64,000 nt of DNA from Zhengitettix transpicula (GCA_037074705.1 CM073593.1:102261738-102325737), one strand, 5' to 3'; positions 10,301 to 22,870 are shown, numbered from the stretch's first letter. Notes: generated by a model from the sequence alone, not told the origin. Translations and numbers: made by a program.

Positions 10301-12689
10301 TATCCGCCATGTTTGATGCTGTTACCGTTTTCATATTATTTGTAAAAACCTTTTAAATGAATATATTCTATATTTTACTAAACGTCTATTTTTCTTTATA
10401 TTATTACAAAAAGTTATAGAAAGAACATCATATAAAAAAATTTAATTAAGACTTAAATTTCATTAAATTATGTTAGTTCATTTAAAATCCCCGAGGTATA
10501 ATTCAGTACCGTCAAAAATAGCCTTTTTAATTTAGTAGTCCAAAGAAATTTTTTCTCTTATAAAACAAACAGTTTTCAACTTTGAAATATTCTGGCCGAG
10601 TTTTACACAAATTACTTCGTTCCTCATTTTTAACGAAAAATGACAACTTAATTTTATTTTGTTATATTCCTTAAGTTCTTAATGTTGTAACCGACTTCTA
10701 CATAACTACGTGTTAACGAAATTATTTTATTCACTGCCAGAAATAAAATATAAGTTTTCAACATGGATAAAACTGCCAATGAATAATAGACTCGTAAATA
10801 ACATTTTATTTTCATAAGTTAACGATAGTCTCAAGTTAATGGGATAAATACTATTGAGCTGTAATTTAACAAAAGTTGAGCCTACAAGGTACGCAACAAG
10901 CGCTGTAGCGGAGTCTGGCAAATTGCATGCTATTAAAGGAGCAATTAGTATGTTTTACATTTTAACCAAATTTTTTTTAATTAATGTCAATACAGGTATT
11001 GCATGTAAGGTCGGTCACAAAACACCAAAATACATCCATTTTGTGAGAAACACCGAGTATTTAAAGGAGTATTAGCGGATTATCAAATTTGCATGACGTC
11101 ATGAACAGCTGGTTTTCGTATATTTACTTTAATTTTCAGGATATATTCAATACTGACTTTTAATAATTACAAATTGTAGTATATTTATTAACAGAAAAAA
11201 ATCTGAATTTGATTGCTAAGTTAAAAATCAACTTCTTTGATCGCCAGTAATTTTATTCTACAATTTAATTAGATAAAATGTATTTAATTCAGGTTTATAA
11301 ATTACGAAATAAAATTATTTCTGTACAAGGTAATTTTGAAAAAAGTGACTGTGTGTTTTTGTGCATGAAGGAATTAATGAAATTAGTTAACATATATTCT
11401 GATAGTTGGGTCGTCTTACGATTTTTATTTGCACACGTCGGCGTGATAACACTTTTCACGGGATAACGTTGTAACCACTCACGGTCGAGGGTCCAGCGCT
11501 GTTTAGCTCCACTCACTCGAAGATTCAGCGTGATCTCCACGGCGACGATCTTACACAACAAACATAATCGTACAGAAACTCCAGTTCTACTGAAGCAATT
11601 CCAACTGCTCATATTTGACCAATTCGAATAGTTTAGTTTAATGGCAGCAGAGTCAGCAATGCCAGGCGTGACCGATCTCTGTCAACTACAGCTACTGAGG
11701 TTCTCTTATTTGTGTTTCACTGTTGAAACACTTTTATACCTTTAATACCTATTTGATACAATTTAATTTCAAAACTGTATGGGTTGCATCATACACTCAT
11801 GAGAGAAATGGACATGAAGACGAGGGATATATTTAAAAATTGATGTATAGAAAGCAAAATAATCAAGATATTTTCATTGGAATAGAGTGACGGTGCGTTC
11901 CTGAAGATTGGTCTCGTACCGATTCTATCTACCTTTCAACACAAACGACAGACGTTTCAAAGAGCCGATCATGAATTAAAAACAAAAAAAATCCTATATC
12001 ACACGTGGGATGCATCCGTAACCACATTTGAATGGTAAGAAAAATATACCTAAGTCAGGAATGACTCAAGAATCTGGCTATGTTCCAACTACCGAAACCA
12101 GAGTGAATTGCACACGGTCCAAAGTAAACTATTGTTCATTGGTAAACCTTGCAGAAGAGTACTCGTGGTGTTCCGAGACGTAGGCACCCAGGAGTCAAGG
12201 TTGAACCTCGGCGTGGGTCTGCAGTTGCCTCACTCACCCACGCACCTCGTTCTGTTTACAAACACTGCTGCTTCCTTTCGCGATATCGGGACTCGTCTTT
12301 CATCCAGTCTTACGCTAATGCGTTGCGAACCAGATTATCTTAGATATCTCTCTCTTCCAGTCCATAAACCCCAAACATTCGCATGCAGATAAATAACAAA
12401 GTCCCGACGAGGTATCAATCTTTCACCTGCTACGACGGCTACATCCAAAGTATTGGAGCTCATAAAATAAATTATTTTCCATACATCCATATGAGAAGCA
12501 AAGCTTCAAAGTTATGGGAAACACTAATACATTTCATATTGTTTTGGACTTCCATCTAAATAATTAATAACTTAAACTTAAATAATAGTTATTTATAAAA
12601 TGATTAAAATTAAATTTTTAAATTATGACATCAAAATAATTAATTTTTACTGTAATAGTTCATGCTAAAATAATATTATTTTACTTTAC
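7357..12689. other. Non-coding interval
   Basis: More than 5 kb without a supportable gene. GC rises at 8850-9140, 9640-9960 and 11440-11620, with more CpG than surroundings, and at 12100-12330. An 8-bp CRE-like palindrome (TGACGTCA, in CATGACGTCATG) lies near 11093, and a T9A9-type tract near 8205-8224. None is tied to a promoter or transcript by anything visible. Confidence 0.5.
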
Positions 12690-12990
12690 GTCTGATTTTT
12701 ATTAATAAGTCAAATTAAAGGCATAAAATAAACACACAGTTTATAAAAATTTTATTCAAAACAACGACGTTTCAGTACCTTTTTGTACTTCATGATTGGT
12801 ATAATTTATTATTAAATTTCAAGAATGTTAAAAATTATTGATTTGATTTTAAATATTATATAGTTTGTATTTTAAGATAAAAGAATGAGAATAAAACAAC
12901 AAGCAATCAGATGAAAGTACAAAAAGGTACTGAAAAATATTTTTAAAATATATGTAAAAAATGGTCGTTAATTTATTTACATAAATGTAA
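12690..12990. repeat. Foldback element with divergent hammerhead-like pair
   Basis: A minus-strand copy at about 12760-12800 reads ATGAAGTACAAAAAGGTAC then TGAAACGTC, GTTG. A plus-strand copy at 12903-12940 reads ATGAAAGTACAAAAAGGTAC then TGAAAAAT. Both carry a perfect GTAC/GTAC hairpin around AAAAAG and point outward, about 100 bases apart. In the left copy GAAACGTC is kept, but CTGAAGA is reduced to ATGAAG; in the right copy the ACGTC is gone. The hairpin resembles the GATAC...GTATC of the 42.7-kb copy, which keeps the full core. Confidence 0.6.
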
Positions 12991-13929
12991 TGAAATTCCA
13001 AGTATAATAATAAATACAATTAATTTCCAAAAACTCATTTACAGAATAATAGTGGCCGAGTAAATTAAAATAATGCTCACTTTTTAATACAACTTGATTG
13101 CTTCTTAATCCTTTAATATCAATATGAAGCTATTTAAAAATTAATATTCCGGAATATGTATAATTATAATTTCTGCTATGTTTGAAACTAATTGGGTATT
13201 TTTCTTTCTCTTTTCGCCGCTGTCCTTCACTTTCAGAGAGGTAAAAATTATTTTTAATACGAGCAAACAAACTATGCTTGATCTGTGTGCTGAGATATTC
13301 TTCTTAATAATACCGTCTACGTGATTCGTCAAGGCCTTTATTTATTTTATACCAATCGCTCGCAGAAGAAGCAACCGTTCAGGAGATATGCAACCAGCCT
13401 CACTTTGACTGACGTCACCTGTATTTTTTTCTCATTTTGTAAATTTTTAAACAAACTTTATAAATGTATAATTTCTATCAATTGAAATATACTTAGCGAG
13501 GGAAAAATGAGTGGTTTAACATGTTTCGAATTGCTTCTGCCACAAAATTGTATTTATAAAATTTATGGATTGGAAGTGACAGAATTCGTATTAGTTATCT
13601 ATAAAAATTTCTAAATGCTTATTTTCACATGGGCTATTATGTTAAGCTGTTTTCCCTTTTATCGTCAGATAATTATGCATTTTCTGTATTAAAATGACCG
13701 TATCATTTTTATATTTATTTATACGTTGATTGTTTCGACTTTTGCCGCTATTTTATTTTTACTCCATATTTTCCTGGTGAAACCTGAGAAACGGTAACAT
13801 GACTGGTGAGAGACGTAGATGGATAATTCCCTGTTCGAAATACGTCTCCTTTCTCATTTGGAGATTCATGTTATTTTATAAGATCTCCCAGGTGAAAACA
13901 GATCCTAACCCTTATAATACTGCGGACTA

Positions 13930-14637
13930 TTAGCATCCCCCTTTCCAATCCCTTCCTATGCTATTAAAGGGGAGTTGCCCAATGTGGATCACCCTCATGT
14001 AGCCTGTTGCCCTAAAAAAAAAAACCTTCCTCTACCCTTCCGCATCCCCCCTTTCAAATCCCTTCCTATGCTATTAAAGGGGAGTTGCCCTAAGTGGATT
14101 ACCCTCATGTAGCCTGTTGCCCTAAAAAAAAAAAACATTCCCAGAGAGCTCTGGCGGGGGCTACCTTTGGGGATGCTCTCACATCTCTCTGGTTTTTTTG
14201 AACTAAGGTTCCCACATGCCGACGCACCTCGGTTTGTTTTGAGAGGTGTATGTTCCGGGGTCGCAGACCTTGGGCATACGGCAAGAGTTGTCCGCCATTT
14301 CTATTGGAATAGTCGGCCAGCTGCCTCCTAAACAGGCCAAGGCATGGCGAGGGGTAAGCTGCGTACCCACAGCAAACTCCTCTCCCGTCATCGTAAGGGC
14401 GTGGGACAAGTACCAAATGCCCGACCTACCCGATGCAGGTTTTTCTAGGGTTTTCTCTGCATTTCTTTAGGCGAATGCCGGGTAGGATCCTTAAACCATA
14501 GCCCGGGGGCCCTAGTAACCCTTGGCTACCTTCCTCTACCCTTCCGCATCCCCCCTTTCTAATCCCTTCCTATGCTATTAAAGGGGAGTTGCCCAATGTG
14601 GATCACCCTCATGTAGCCTGTTGCCCTAAAAAAAGAG
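13930..14637 (+). mobile_element. Compound FC insertion: three 3' ends in tandem within one TSD
   Basis: Three FC segments follow each other in the same orientation: an ~84-base 3' tail (13930-14013), a ~108-base tail (14028-14135) and a ~500-base copy (14136-14637). Each ends in CCCTAAAAAA-type A tails. The whole array is bracketed by TGCGGACTA at 13921-13929 and 14639-14647, while no duplication separates the units. This fits one integration event in which the reverse transcriptase jumped from one template to the 3' end of the next. Internal open frames on both strands (up to 103 codons, minus) are not conserved in the 3652 copy and are not taken as genes. Confidence 0.85.
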
Positions 14638-14646
14638 TGCGGACTA

Positions 14647-14932
14647 ATACAAAAAAATCTGAGCATGATCCTTTTCTGAGAGGAACTATATTTAATAATA
14701 ATCTGCCACTGTACATAAAAGAATTGCAAGGCAATTACTCCGAAAGAGTATTTAGTAAATAAGGTAATATATAAGAAACACGAGTTGTGATAATATGACT
14801 GTATAACTTTATAGTCATGATTTTTTTTCTTTTGTATTTGTATATTAAAAATTACGTTCTCCCATACAGTAAGTATGCAATTATATAGAAATAAAGTTTA
14901 TATTATTATTATTATTATTATCTGCGTATGTA
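14647..14932 (+). mobile_element. LINE-like 3' end with (ATT)n tail
   Basis: The interrupted host sequence of the compound insertion looks like the 3' end of another retroelement. One frame reads TIFNNNLPLYIKELQGNYSERVF and then a stop near 14761, similar in style to the last residues of LINE reverse-transcriptase ORFs (LPxxIK...F). After AAATAAAG it ends in an (ATT)7-like run at 14909-14931. The family is not identified; a CR1-like or RTE-like LINE is possible. Confidence 0.35.
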
Positions 14933-16659
14933 GAATTTACGTATTTGCTTCTCAGGGTATTTTGGACTTTTAGTTATTTACGCCCTACATTTATATATTT
15001 CAAAAAGAAATTTTCTCAGGACAATTAATTTTGTCTGAACACGTTTCTCTTGATGTTACGTCACAGAGATTTAATTATATTTAACGTACCTGATAATTTA
15101 ATTAAAATATCTCCTCAGGCCAACTTTTTCTGACACAGTCCTATATAACACCCTGTTGTTTACAATAGGGTTACAAGCTTAATAGCAAAGCTCTAACAAG
15201 TTCGTGGTGTATCTATCACAACAACTTCCATATCGATATATGAAAGATATCGATTGGAGACAGATATTTGATAATGCTTCAAACTTAAATTCTAATTTGT
15301 ACGATATACAAAATTTTTGCGCTATGCTCACCATTATCACCGATTTTATTTCTGGTGTTCATAGACATTTTATTATTTTTGGTAAATATATATATATATG
15401 GATTCTAAAATGTTTCTTTTTTGTTTTTATGTTAACAAAATTACTATTATGTTTCGTTATTTTTTAATGCATGTAATATATTAGAATACGTGCACACAAT
15501 TTAATTCCAATGAAGTACTTACAAAATTTACAGATGGACTATTTTAAAATATAATTTACATTGAAATAAATTAATTATTTGTGATTGTATTAAAAAATGG
15601 TTTTATCAATTATTTTACTTTCATAAGTCCTTTGAGTACAAAAAATTAATTACACCGTCGTAAATTTTTAATGATACCAAGGTTCTTCTACATTTCTGAT
15701 CATATTTTAAACGGAAAATTAATTATCCAATCTCACGCCCATCCCGTCAGTCCTCAAGGAAAAATTATTCATGGTATAGAGATGATGACATCGCAAATAA
15801 AAGAAGCCACCCGAGGTAGTGTACGTTCCACTTTTCTCTCGCCGCGTATTGCACGTTAGCGTTCTCCGTGGGTCTGGCCGGAGTGACATCATCGGTTACG
15901 TCGCCCACGCACGGAGCGAGCCCACAACCTCGCCTGCCCACGATCTGAAGAACGTACTACATTAGCGAATCTCGATCTGACTGCTTGCATCACAGATAAT
16001 ACCGTGCTGCCGTGGTTATTATGGAAAAACGACCTAGATTTATTATCGTAGCTCAGACAGACCTGGACGCTAATGTCGGCGACTTTATGGGGACGTCGAC
16101 TCCAATTCGCACAAGGCGTACATCATCGATACCATCTCGGGTTCCTTAACCCAGTTTCTGGATAATAACCAGTGTCGCCGATCGACGGTCCATAATTCTC
16201 AGCGGCCAATTTTCGGTCAATACTGGTGGCTCAACAGCTGCGTTCAGGGCCCACTTTCATTCCCGCGTACCTCGTCCGAATTACGGACGACGCGTTATGC
16301 AACCATTGACGTCTATTTTGTATATGTAAAAAAGCAAAATGTATTCTATAGATTGATATATAGCACAAACCAAACGATCTTTAAATTTTCGGATTAAAAA
16401 AAACTCTTGAAAAATCCTGTTCAAAAACCTTTCAGTTTTGACTGAGCAATTTTTTATCTCAATATTCATAATATTGATTGGTTTAATCTCAAAAGTTTGT
16501 ATGAATACAATTTTTGAAATTAATGAGTGGAATGTTACACATTAGATCCAATAATAATTGAATGAAAGTTACAACATGCACTTAAATTTATTTTATTATT
16601 ATTATTTTACTTCTAATGCTGGAAAATATTTACGTCAAGACCTCTGTTAAGAAAAAAAC
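14933..16659. other. Non-coding interval with a CpG-rich block
   Basis: From about 15800 to 16310 GC rises to roughly half and CpG is frequent (CGCCGCGTATTGCACG, GTCGCCCACGCACGGAGCG, CGCCGATCGACGG). Such blocks can mark a promoter, but no TATA/Inr combination, start codon with a long frame, or consensus splice site was evident. The rest is AT-rich with no recognised element. Confidence 0.45.
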
Positions 16660-16880
16660 CTAATAATTCTAACTCTTAAACGTTAGCATATTTGACCTCT
16701 AATGCTATATAATAATGCCTTCAGAGGTCCCGCGTTCGCATTCCGGCGAGGGCATGGATGTTTGTGTGCGTGAGAGAAATTCTCGTCAAATCAGTCTCCT
16801 GACAAGAGGTAATGAGCTCCCATAATGTGTCGCTAATAACCTGGGCTGTTGATTCGACTGTAAATAAACCAATATAAAAA
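16660..16880 (+). mobile_element. tRNA-derived SINE
   Basis: A B-box-like GCGTTCGCATTCC (16732-16744) sits about 37 bases downstream of an A-box-like TAGCATATTTG (16684-16694), the spacing of an internal RNA polymerase III promoter. It is followed by GGCATGGATGTTTGTGTGCG, a phrase common in arthropod tRNA-derived SINEs, then a body ending TTCGACTGTAAATAAACC and an A-rich end at about 16880. The A box has one or two departures from TRGYNNANNGG. TSDs were not resolved, because the 3' side runs into a palindromic TA tract. Confidence 0.6.
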
Positions 16881-16885
16881 AAATT

Positions 16886-16890
16886 ACCGC

Positions 16891-16930
<40 letters not shown>

Positions 16931-16935
16931 GCGGT
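16886..16935. repeat. Perfect 50-bp palindrome around a (TA)n core
   Basis: ACCGCCTTTATATA... and its exact mirror ...TATATAAAGGCGGT face each other with only alternating TA between. The non-TA shoulders (ACCGCCTTT/AAAGGCGGT) rule out a simple slippage tract. It separates the SINE from a minus-strand FC fragment and can extrude as a cruciform. Confidence 0.9.
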
Positions 16936-16942
16936 ATATATA

Positions 16943-17056
16943 TATATATAGGGTAACAGGCTACATGAGGGTAATCCACATGGTGGTAACTCCCCTTTAA
17001 TAGCATAGGAAGGTATCTGAAAGGTGGGAAGCGGAAGGGTAGAGGAAGGTAGCCAA
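16943..17056 (-). mobile_element. Family FC retroposon 3' fragment
   Basis: The minus strand reads GGCTACCTTCCTCTACCCTT, CCGCTTCCC, TATGCTATTAAAGGGGAGTT and CATGTAGCCTGTTACCC, as in the 14-kb copies. Instead of an A tail its 3' side joins a (TA)n tract at 16936-16950, so the tail was lost or replaced. Confidence 0.85.
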
Positions 17057-17224
17057 CCTTCTGTTCACAACCAATTAAAGCTTGCAATATTTGTAAATAA
17101 CTGTGTGTTTCATGAAAAAAGAATTCCTGTATTATTATTATTTTAAATAAACTTTCAGATTACAAAAATACCAACAGACACGAACCAATAAACCAAATTT
17201 AAACTGTGATGATCTAAATTACTT

Positions 17225-17335
17225 TGTTCCACGCCTTCTCCGTTTCTATCCCTTGGTATGCTATTAAAGAGGAAAGGCCACGCCGTGGAGGATGATCGTC
17301 GAGTATCCTATTTCTTTTTAAAAATTCCTCTTCTT
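17225..17335 (+). mobile_element. Divergent FC-related 3' fragment
   Basis: CCTTCTCCGTTTCTATCCCT, GGTATGCTATTAAAGAGGAA and GTATCCTATTTC align in order with the FC tail (TATGCTATTAAAGGGGAGTT ... GTAGCCTGTTGCCC) but with many substitutions and a CACGCCGTGG difference. It is probably an older or different FC subfamily. Confidence 0.55.
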
Positions 17336-20300
17336 ATACTGAATTAAAGGATTCATGTAAATATATTTACGCATGTGACCCTAGTGGAGAGGAAAAATTA
17401 ATTCAATAACAAAAGAAATGATTTGAATCATGCTCAGGTCTAAAGACTATGAAAGTGAATTAAAAGATTAGGATAGAAAATACTTGATAGGATAACATTC
17501 GAGCTTTTTGGGTCCTGTCAATATTTTTCTATACTTATCAGTTAATAATTATTTTTTTTAAAAAAAAGGGATACGTCAGCGTCCTAGGATATACGTGGAA
17601 CAAATCCACGTCCTAAGTTATGCTTCACAGCAATACCAAAGTTTGTGCATCCATCCGGAGGCTTTACCTATTTTTCTCCAACGCCTTCGGGTTTCACATT
17701 TGCGTGAATTGTGAAATTTTGAAGTCCAGCGACCTTCCATCGACGCATTGGAATAAATGGATTATGCATGCTGCAGGCAGACACGAGAGTGATGTCAGTC
17801 CGTCGGTTTTGTTACAAATTTAAGCAGGGGCACGGCGACCTCGACCTCCACGTGCGTGTCTGTTGCTGCTCCACTGAATTCCTTCTGAACCCGCAATCAA
17901 TCTGTGATGAAGGGAAGACCGACGACAGGACCGAGACCTCTGGAAAGAAAACTCTTGTTTCCATTTAATCACTATATGGAAGAAAAACGATTACCACAAT
18001 GATTGTTATATGAAAAGTCAGTTTTGCCCCCTGACTTCTGATATATATATAATAGTTAATGCTAGGGGTGGAGCCTTAACGCATTAAAGTTCTGAGAATT
18101 TTTTTATTACGTATCAAATAATCTTATGGTTAAAATTTGTAATATTAATTGAAAACAAAGCAAACAATAAATGAATAAATCTCTTAATTTAACATTAAGG
18201 CCTAGAAGGAAATATTTTAACACTGAAATTCAATCAGTGCGATGGTTAAAAAATAAAATTTCCTCCACATATTTTACGGCTGATTAAATTACCACTGAGA
18301 TAAACGATTATGATATGTATTATGTTAATATATAATTGACGAACACGTCGTATTACAAGGTATGAGAGAGAGATTTACGTTGTAAATCGGAAGCGATAGC
18401 CTGGGACAAAGGCGGTCTCCGCCCACGAGGATTTATCCTCACTAGAACAGTGTTTTTCAATTAGCTCCTTCGTCACCATCTGAGATGGAAATCTAGAGGA
18501 CACTAGGAACATTAGAACCACACCCTCTCTCAGCATCAAACCAGCAACAGAATCTCTTAGCTCTGCTGGTTTGTATCGATCCCAGGTTTTAAGACACAGT
18601 TATGTGGAGAGCTTTCGTTAAGGGACGATGAAAAATAATCAGGAGTAGTGACTGAAATCTTACAGGACTGTAAAACTGAAGTGTTGTGGTTAGTTAATAA
18701 CCTGAAGGTGCGACCGAAATTACTTCACAGGTTTCTCAAAATTTGAGTATAAATATTGGTAATTAGTTTTTTTAACGTTGCAGATATAAATTTTCTTCTC
18801 CAATGTTGTCAGTCTTGCAAGTGTGACTTGTTTTGCAACACTTCGAGCCATGACACATCAATGGTAAAACAAAACTTTCAAATTACACACAATCCCTGAA
18901 ATTTGTAAACTCAGTTGTGCTCCTCTCGAGTGATGAGTATTTTTTATCTGACCACAAATTTTTGCGATTATTGCGTAGGAAATCTAGTAGGGTCTACCGA
19001 AGGCGTAAGTACTTCTTCGAACAGAGAATAGTTCGGCTGAGTCACGTAATCCTCAAAGTTGGCGTAATAAATGCAAATCACTATGACGAAGAGGATCACA
19101 AACGTCGGAATTCCACAGTCAAATTTAACAGATACCGAAGGTATCGTTCGTAATAAAAATAAAAGAGCTTAATTTATTATGCAGAAATTGTTGTTGAACT
19201 TATAAACCAAAAGTGACTACTTGCAAATTCGGAACTGGCGGTCGTCTCGGTCGCTAATATTCCGCCATCTTGCTTTTTGAGAGTCACCAAGTTTTGGAGA
19301 CGTTTGCACAATATTGCACTCAACCATCAATAATAATCGTATTCCTTCAAAACACTTCGCACTTATTTACATAAAATAAAATATAAATTCAAAGTAAAAT
19401 ATTTCTCCAACACCGATCGGATCCACCCTATTTTTTTTCAATCAATATTTTTGATATTTCTTCCGCGAGTATATATTTTTTGGATTCACGAGGATTTAAT
19501 TGGCCTTCGCAGTGATTTGTTTAAGATAATAATTTTTAACAGAATTTCGTGGCTATGATTATTGATAAAATTAAGGAAAAAAAAACATTTTTTCTTTCAA
19601 ACGACTCGTATTGAAATGAAAAAAATAATTATTTAAAGTCTCAAGGTAAACATATTTTAATTTAGAAATAAAACGGGATCTTTCAGCCCAGTTTCGGACG
19701 CCTATAATCGTATGTAAAAATGTCACATACAGCAAGACCGTAGCTGGTTATTACCACACATTGACATCGTATATTTTACAATGATAATTAGCATGTGTGT
19801 TTTAATTCTTCCGTTCAGTCTTGAATGTTTACCTTGAGACTCACCATAAAGTTTTTAATTACAAGGGGAAAGAACTCAAATTTCCGCGTTCGCGATCCAA
19901 TGGTTCCATTCTAAAAACAGATTTATGCTAATTTGAGGCCGTCGTAACCGATTGATTCCGATTAGACACCGAAGACTTCTTTTTTAAAAAAAAGCAAATC
20001 GTGATGGAATCTTGACCAGTCTAAAGTAAGTTATATGAGAGTGTAAAAGAGGGAAAGTGGTAGCCTATCGATTTTAGATACTGCTGACGAAGCACGGTAA
20101 TTTTCACACTGATGAAGTGGAACCAGCAGCAGGCTTCGGCGGCGGGATCGTTAAAAGCGGTTGCCAAGGGACGTTTCTCTTCCAGATAAGAAGTTCCCTC
20201 ACGAGATTACACGGCTCGTGGTCCACACATCAACGCAAGTTATCTATAGTCCTCAATCATAATTTTCGGAGGGATATTAAAGAAGCCGCAAAGTAAAATC

Positions 20301-20494
20301 AAATGAGATCGCATAAAGTAAACATTAATGTGGCCGTAGTGAAAGTAACCAGAATACGTAAAAGAAGACGCCAAATAACTGAGTTTGGAAAGTTTCGAAT
20401 TGCCTCATTTAGGAATATTTGAGAACCCTTTTCTATTCTTTGGGAATCGGAGCGACCTTGACATTGGATTTGGATATGCTGCTGAAAGTTAGGT
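17336..20494. other. Non-coding interval
   Basis: No supportable gene. Noted within it: a hairpin at 17594-17612 (CGTGGA, ACAAA, TCCACG), an 18-base T8A8-type tract near 17551-17568, and a short inverted repeat at 19637-19841, listed separately. Confidence 0.5.
19637..19841. repeat. 205-bp interval with 17-bp perfect terminal inverted repeats
   Basis: AGTCTCAAGGTAAACAT (19637-19653) recurs as its exact reverse complement at 19825-19841. The sequence between has no similarity across arms and no frame. Size and symmetry fit a MITE-like DNA element, but no target-site duplication is visible, so it may be coincidental or degraded. Confidence 0.5.
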
Positions 20495-20504
20495 AGACAC
20501 ACGA

Positions 20505-20600
20505 AACCATTAATGCCTGGGCCGGGATTTAAACCCGAGACCTATGTGATGTGAAGCAACAACGGTGACCAGTAGACCACGATAGGCTTTAATCCACAGA
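20505..20600 (-). mobile_element. tRNA-derived SINE head
   Basis: On the minus strand TGGTCTACTGG (20579-20569) matches the A box TRGYNNANNGG exactly. GGTTTAAATCC (20535-20525) matches the B box GGTTCGANTCC at nine of eleven positions, 33 bases downstream. Context (CTCGGGTTTAAATCCCGG) is tRNA T-arm-like with a stem GGG/CCC. Acceptor and anticodon stems are not recognisable, so it is a SINE head or tRNA pseudogene, not a working tRNA. Confidence 0.6.
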
Positions 20601-21041
20601 TTTTATTTGCGTTTCCCATAGTCTATAAGAAGCCATATTGGAGACCTTGTCTGTTTCAGAATAATGGTTTTCAAAATGGGATAATGGAGAAACGTTACCA
20701 CATCGTCAATAATGAAAGACAAAAAACCCTTACTCCAACTGCGTGGGCTGTAATCTGTGGCAAAGTCGCAACGAATTTGATTCGACGGCGCAAGGAACAG
20801 CTTCAAGGTCAAATCGGCTTGCATTCGAAAATAAATACAGATATTTTCATACTTGAAGGATTTATTCCACTAACTCTGAAAACGAGCATACATTTACTTG
20901 TTGCAGAAGTGGGTTTTCACATTTCTTCCTCATATAAGATTACATACCAAAAATTATTTAACACGTTTTATTTAATTGTGCCCTACTTTGCCAATTATTA
21001 CTGAAATTAATAAGCTAACAATTCTTTTTAGAATTATTTAT

Positions 21042-21150
21042 TAAATGAATAAACAACACAGCCAATATGTCAGAAAAAATGTATTTGTTAATTAAACAAT
21101 AAATCATTTCACTACGTTTCGTCCTCAATTTTGGGACTTCTTTTGATAAT
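21042..21150 (-). repeat. Foldback arm with partly decayed hammerhead-like motif
   Basis: On the minus strand, AAAAGA, A, GTCCC, AAAATTGA, GGAC, GAAACGTA, GTGA runs from about 21147 to 21108. Stem II (GTCC/GGAC), its AAAA-rich loop and GAAAC are intact and resemble the standard stem-loop II of animal hammerheads. The CTGA half has decayed to CAAA. Outward it continues to CTGACATATTGGC (21072-21060), the outer-end signature shared with the arms at 22871 and 33785. A matching right arm was not found. Confidence 0.5.
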
Positions 21151-22362
21151 ATACCATAATAAGAAATATATAGGATAAATTAATAATGTAAATTGACAAA
21201 AACACAGTTCAATAAATAATACAAAGTCATGGAATTTGAATTAGTTTCGTTAAAATATAAATTTTACAGACTTTGAATGTATGCATATATGTATATTACT
21301 TGAAGAATTACCAAAATTGTTGATAAAACTTTGTATTGACACTATTTCTTGTTTTAATTAACTAAGCATTGTTTATTCCTGATAGTAACTGCTGTACAGG
21401 CAATAACAGAAACCAGAAAGAGTCTCCTCCAATATACAGGAGGATCTTAACATCTTGCGAGAAGAGTTTTACTAGACACAGAGAAACTCTACTGAAACTC
21501 GTGCCATTTGATTCTGTTTCACGTATGTTCGATTCATAGCTTTAAAGTAGGCAGAATTCACATAGAAATATTTTTCAGTTCTTCTAAATCATATAAACTC
21601 TTTATGCCAATTAAAATTCACTGTATATAAGTTGTAAAGGATCTTTATGGACACTCAGTGCTTTGAAGACAGACTGAACTATCTGTCAACTATCTCTTTA
21701 CTTAAAAATAATTTTTTGCTGAGGAAATATAATAAAAATGTCTCTTAAAAATGGAAGCTTGCTTTGTCAATTTTTGGAAAACACATTGTAAGAATTTATA
21801 ACGTATTCTTCATTCGTAAAGAAGTATGCTAGATCACGAGTGAAATGAATCGGCATTGAGGCGTTGACGTAATGTTTACCGTGAAGGCTTGACGCCTCCG
21901 CGTCGTGACGCCTATTTCTCGCGAGCGCCACCTGCTGCGTGGTTCGCCCTCGCGTTCTTCTCACGCAATTTATCTGCATCCATCACTCACTCGTTTGGAT
22001 CTGAGAACTGCTGACGATTCATCAACAGCTCTCCACGTTTCATTACAATGTTGTTTCCCTTCACGTTCGACCACTCTTATTGATGGCGACGGACGCGCCA
22101 TGCCTGAGAAATTAGGCAACATACTGTTAATTTATAAAATGTCGTATAATTTTAGTCCAATATAACTCAATACATGCTATAAATAAACTGTGATTTTCAT
22201 TTAAACATCACACATAAATTCCACAGTAGATTTATTGCATTATCGTCATCAATAAATTAAACAATTAACTGGGAAGCCCCAAGTTAATTTATGAAGTGAT
22301 TTTATTACAAGTATAAATTCACCGCTGTTATTTTCCAATGGTCGTTCTCCCCTCCTTTTTTT
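21151..22362. other. Non-coding interval
   Basis: AT-rich except 21870-22110, which is CpG-richer (CGCGTCGTGACGCC, TCTCGCGAGCGCC). A 70-codon minus-strand frame and an 86-codon plus-strand frame overlap there and have no recognisable domain. Confidence 0.5.
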
Positions 22363-22397
22363 TTCGTTTCAGTCGACTTAAAATGCTCTTCAGGTAA
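22363..22397 (-). ncRNA. Degenerate hammerhead-like motif
   Basis: The minus strand reads TTAC, CTGAAGA (22393-22387), GCATTTTAAGTCGACT, GAAACG. Both core strands are present and the spacing is right, but stem II pairs poorly (only AG/CT). It is followed by an A run rather than a GTC triplet, so it is probably inactive. Confidence 0.35.
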
Positions 22398-22870
22398 TCA
22401 TTTTACAAACTTACATGTATATGCGCAGTCGATGGCCATCTGTTCCGAGATTCAGACTCTGGTAAACAACTTGTTGGACGCGTTGACGCGTAAAAGAAAC
22501 ATGTTTCTACTAAGTAGCTGAATAAGGTGCGAAGTATTCTGTCGCCAAATCAGTTCGTGTCTTAAGCCAAAACAAGGTTAGGTTCGTTTCAGGGCCGTGG
22601 AAATCACAGTGTAGAGCCGTTTGAATAGGTTAAGGGAGTTTTAACGAACGGCGATCCCTTACGATGAATGGAAACTAGAGGAGGGAGGGGGTAAATTTTG
22701 TGGAACAAGTCTAAGGAGTGACTCGTTCAATGGAGGACCCCAGAAACATTATTAAAGGAAAAATAATTTTAAGCGACGTCTCTTTTGCATGGCCCAAAAT
22801 CGTCTGGAAACGAGAACGTTTTAAAATTACAGGAAAGTCAGACTTTTATTAAATTTAAGTTTGTAGAAAT

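Noticed and set aside
14105..14416. 103-codon minus-strand frame within the FC element
   Set aside because: Not kept open in the 3652-4185 copy; it is a property of one copy, not of the element.
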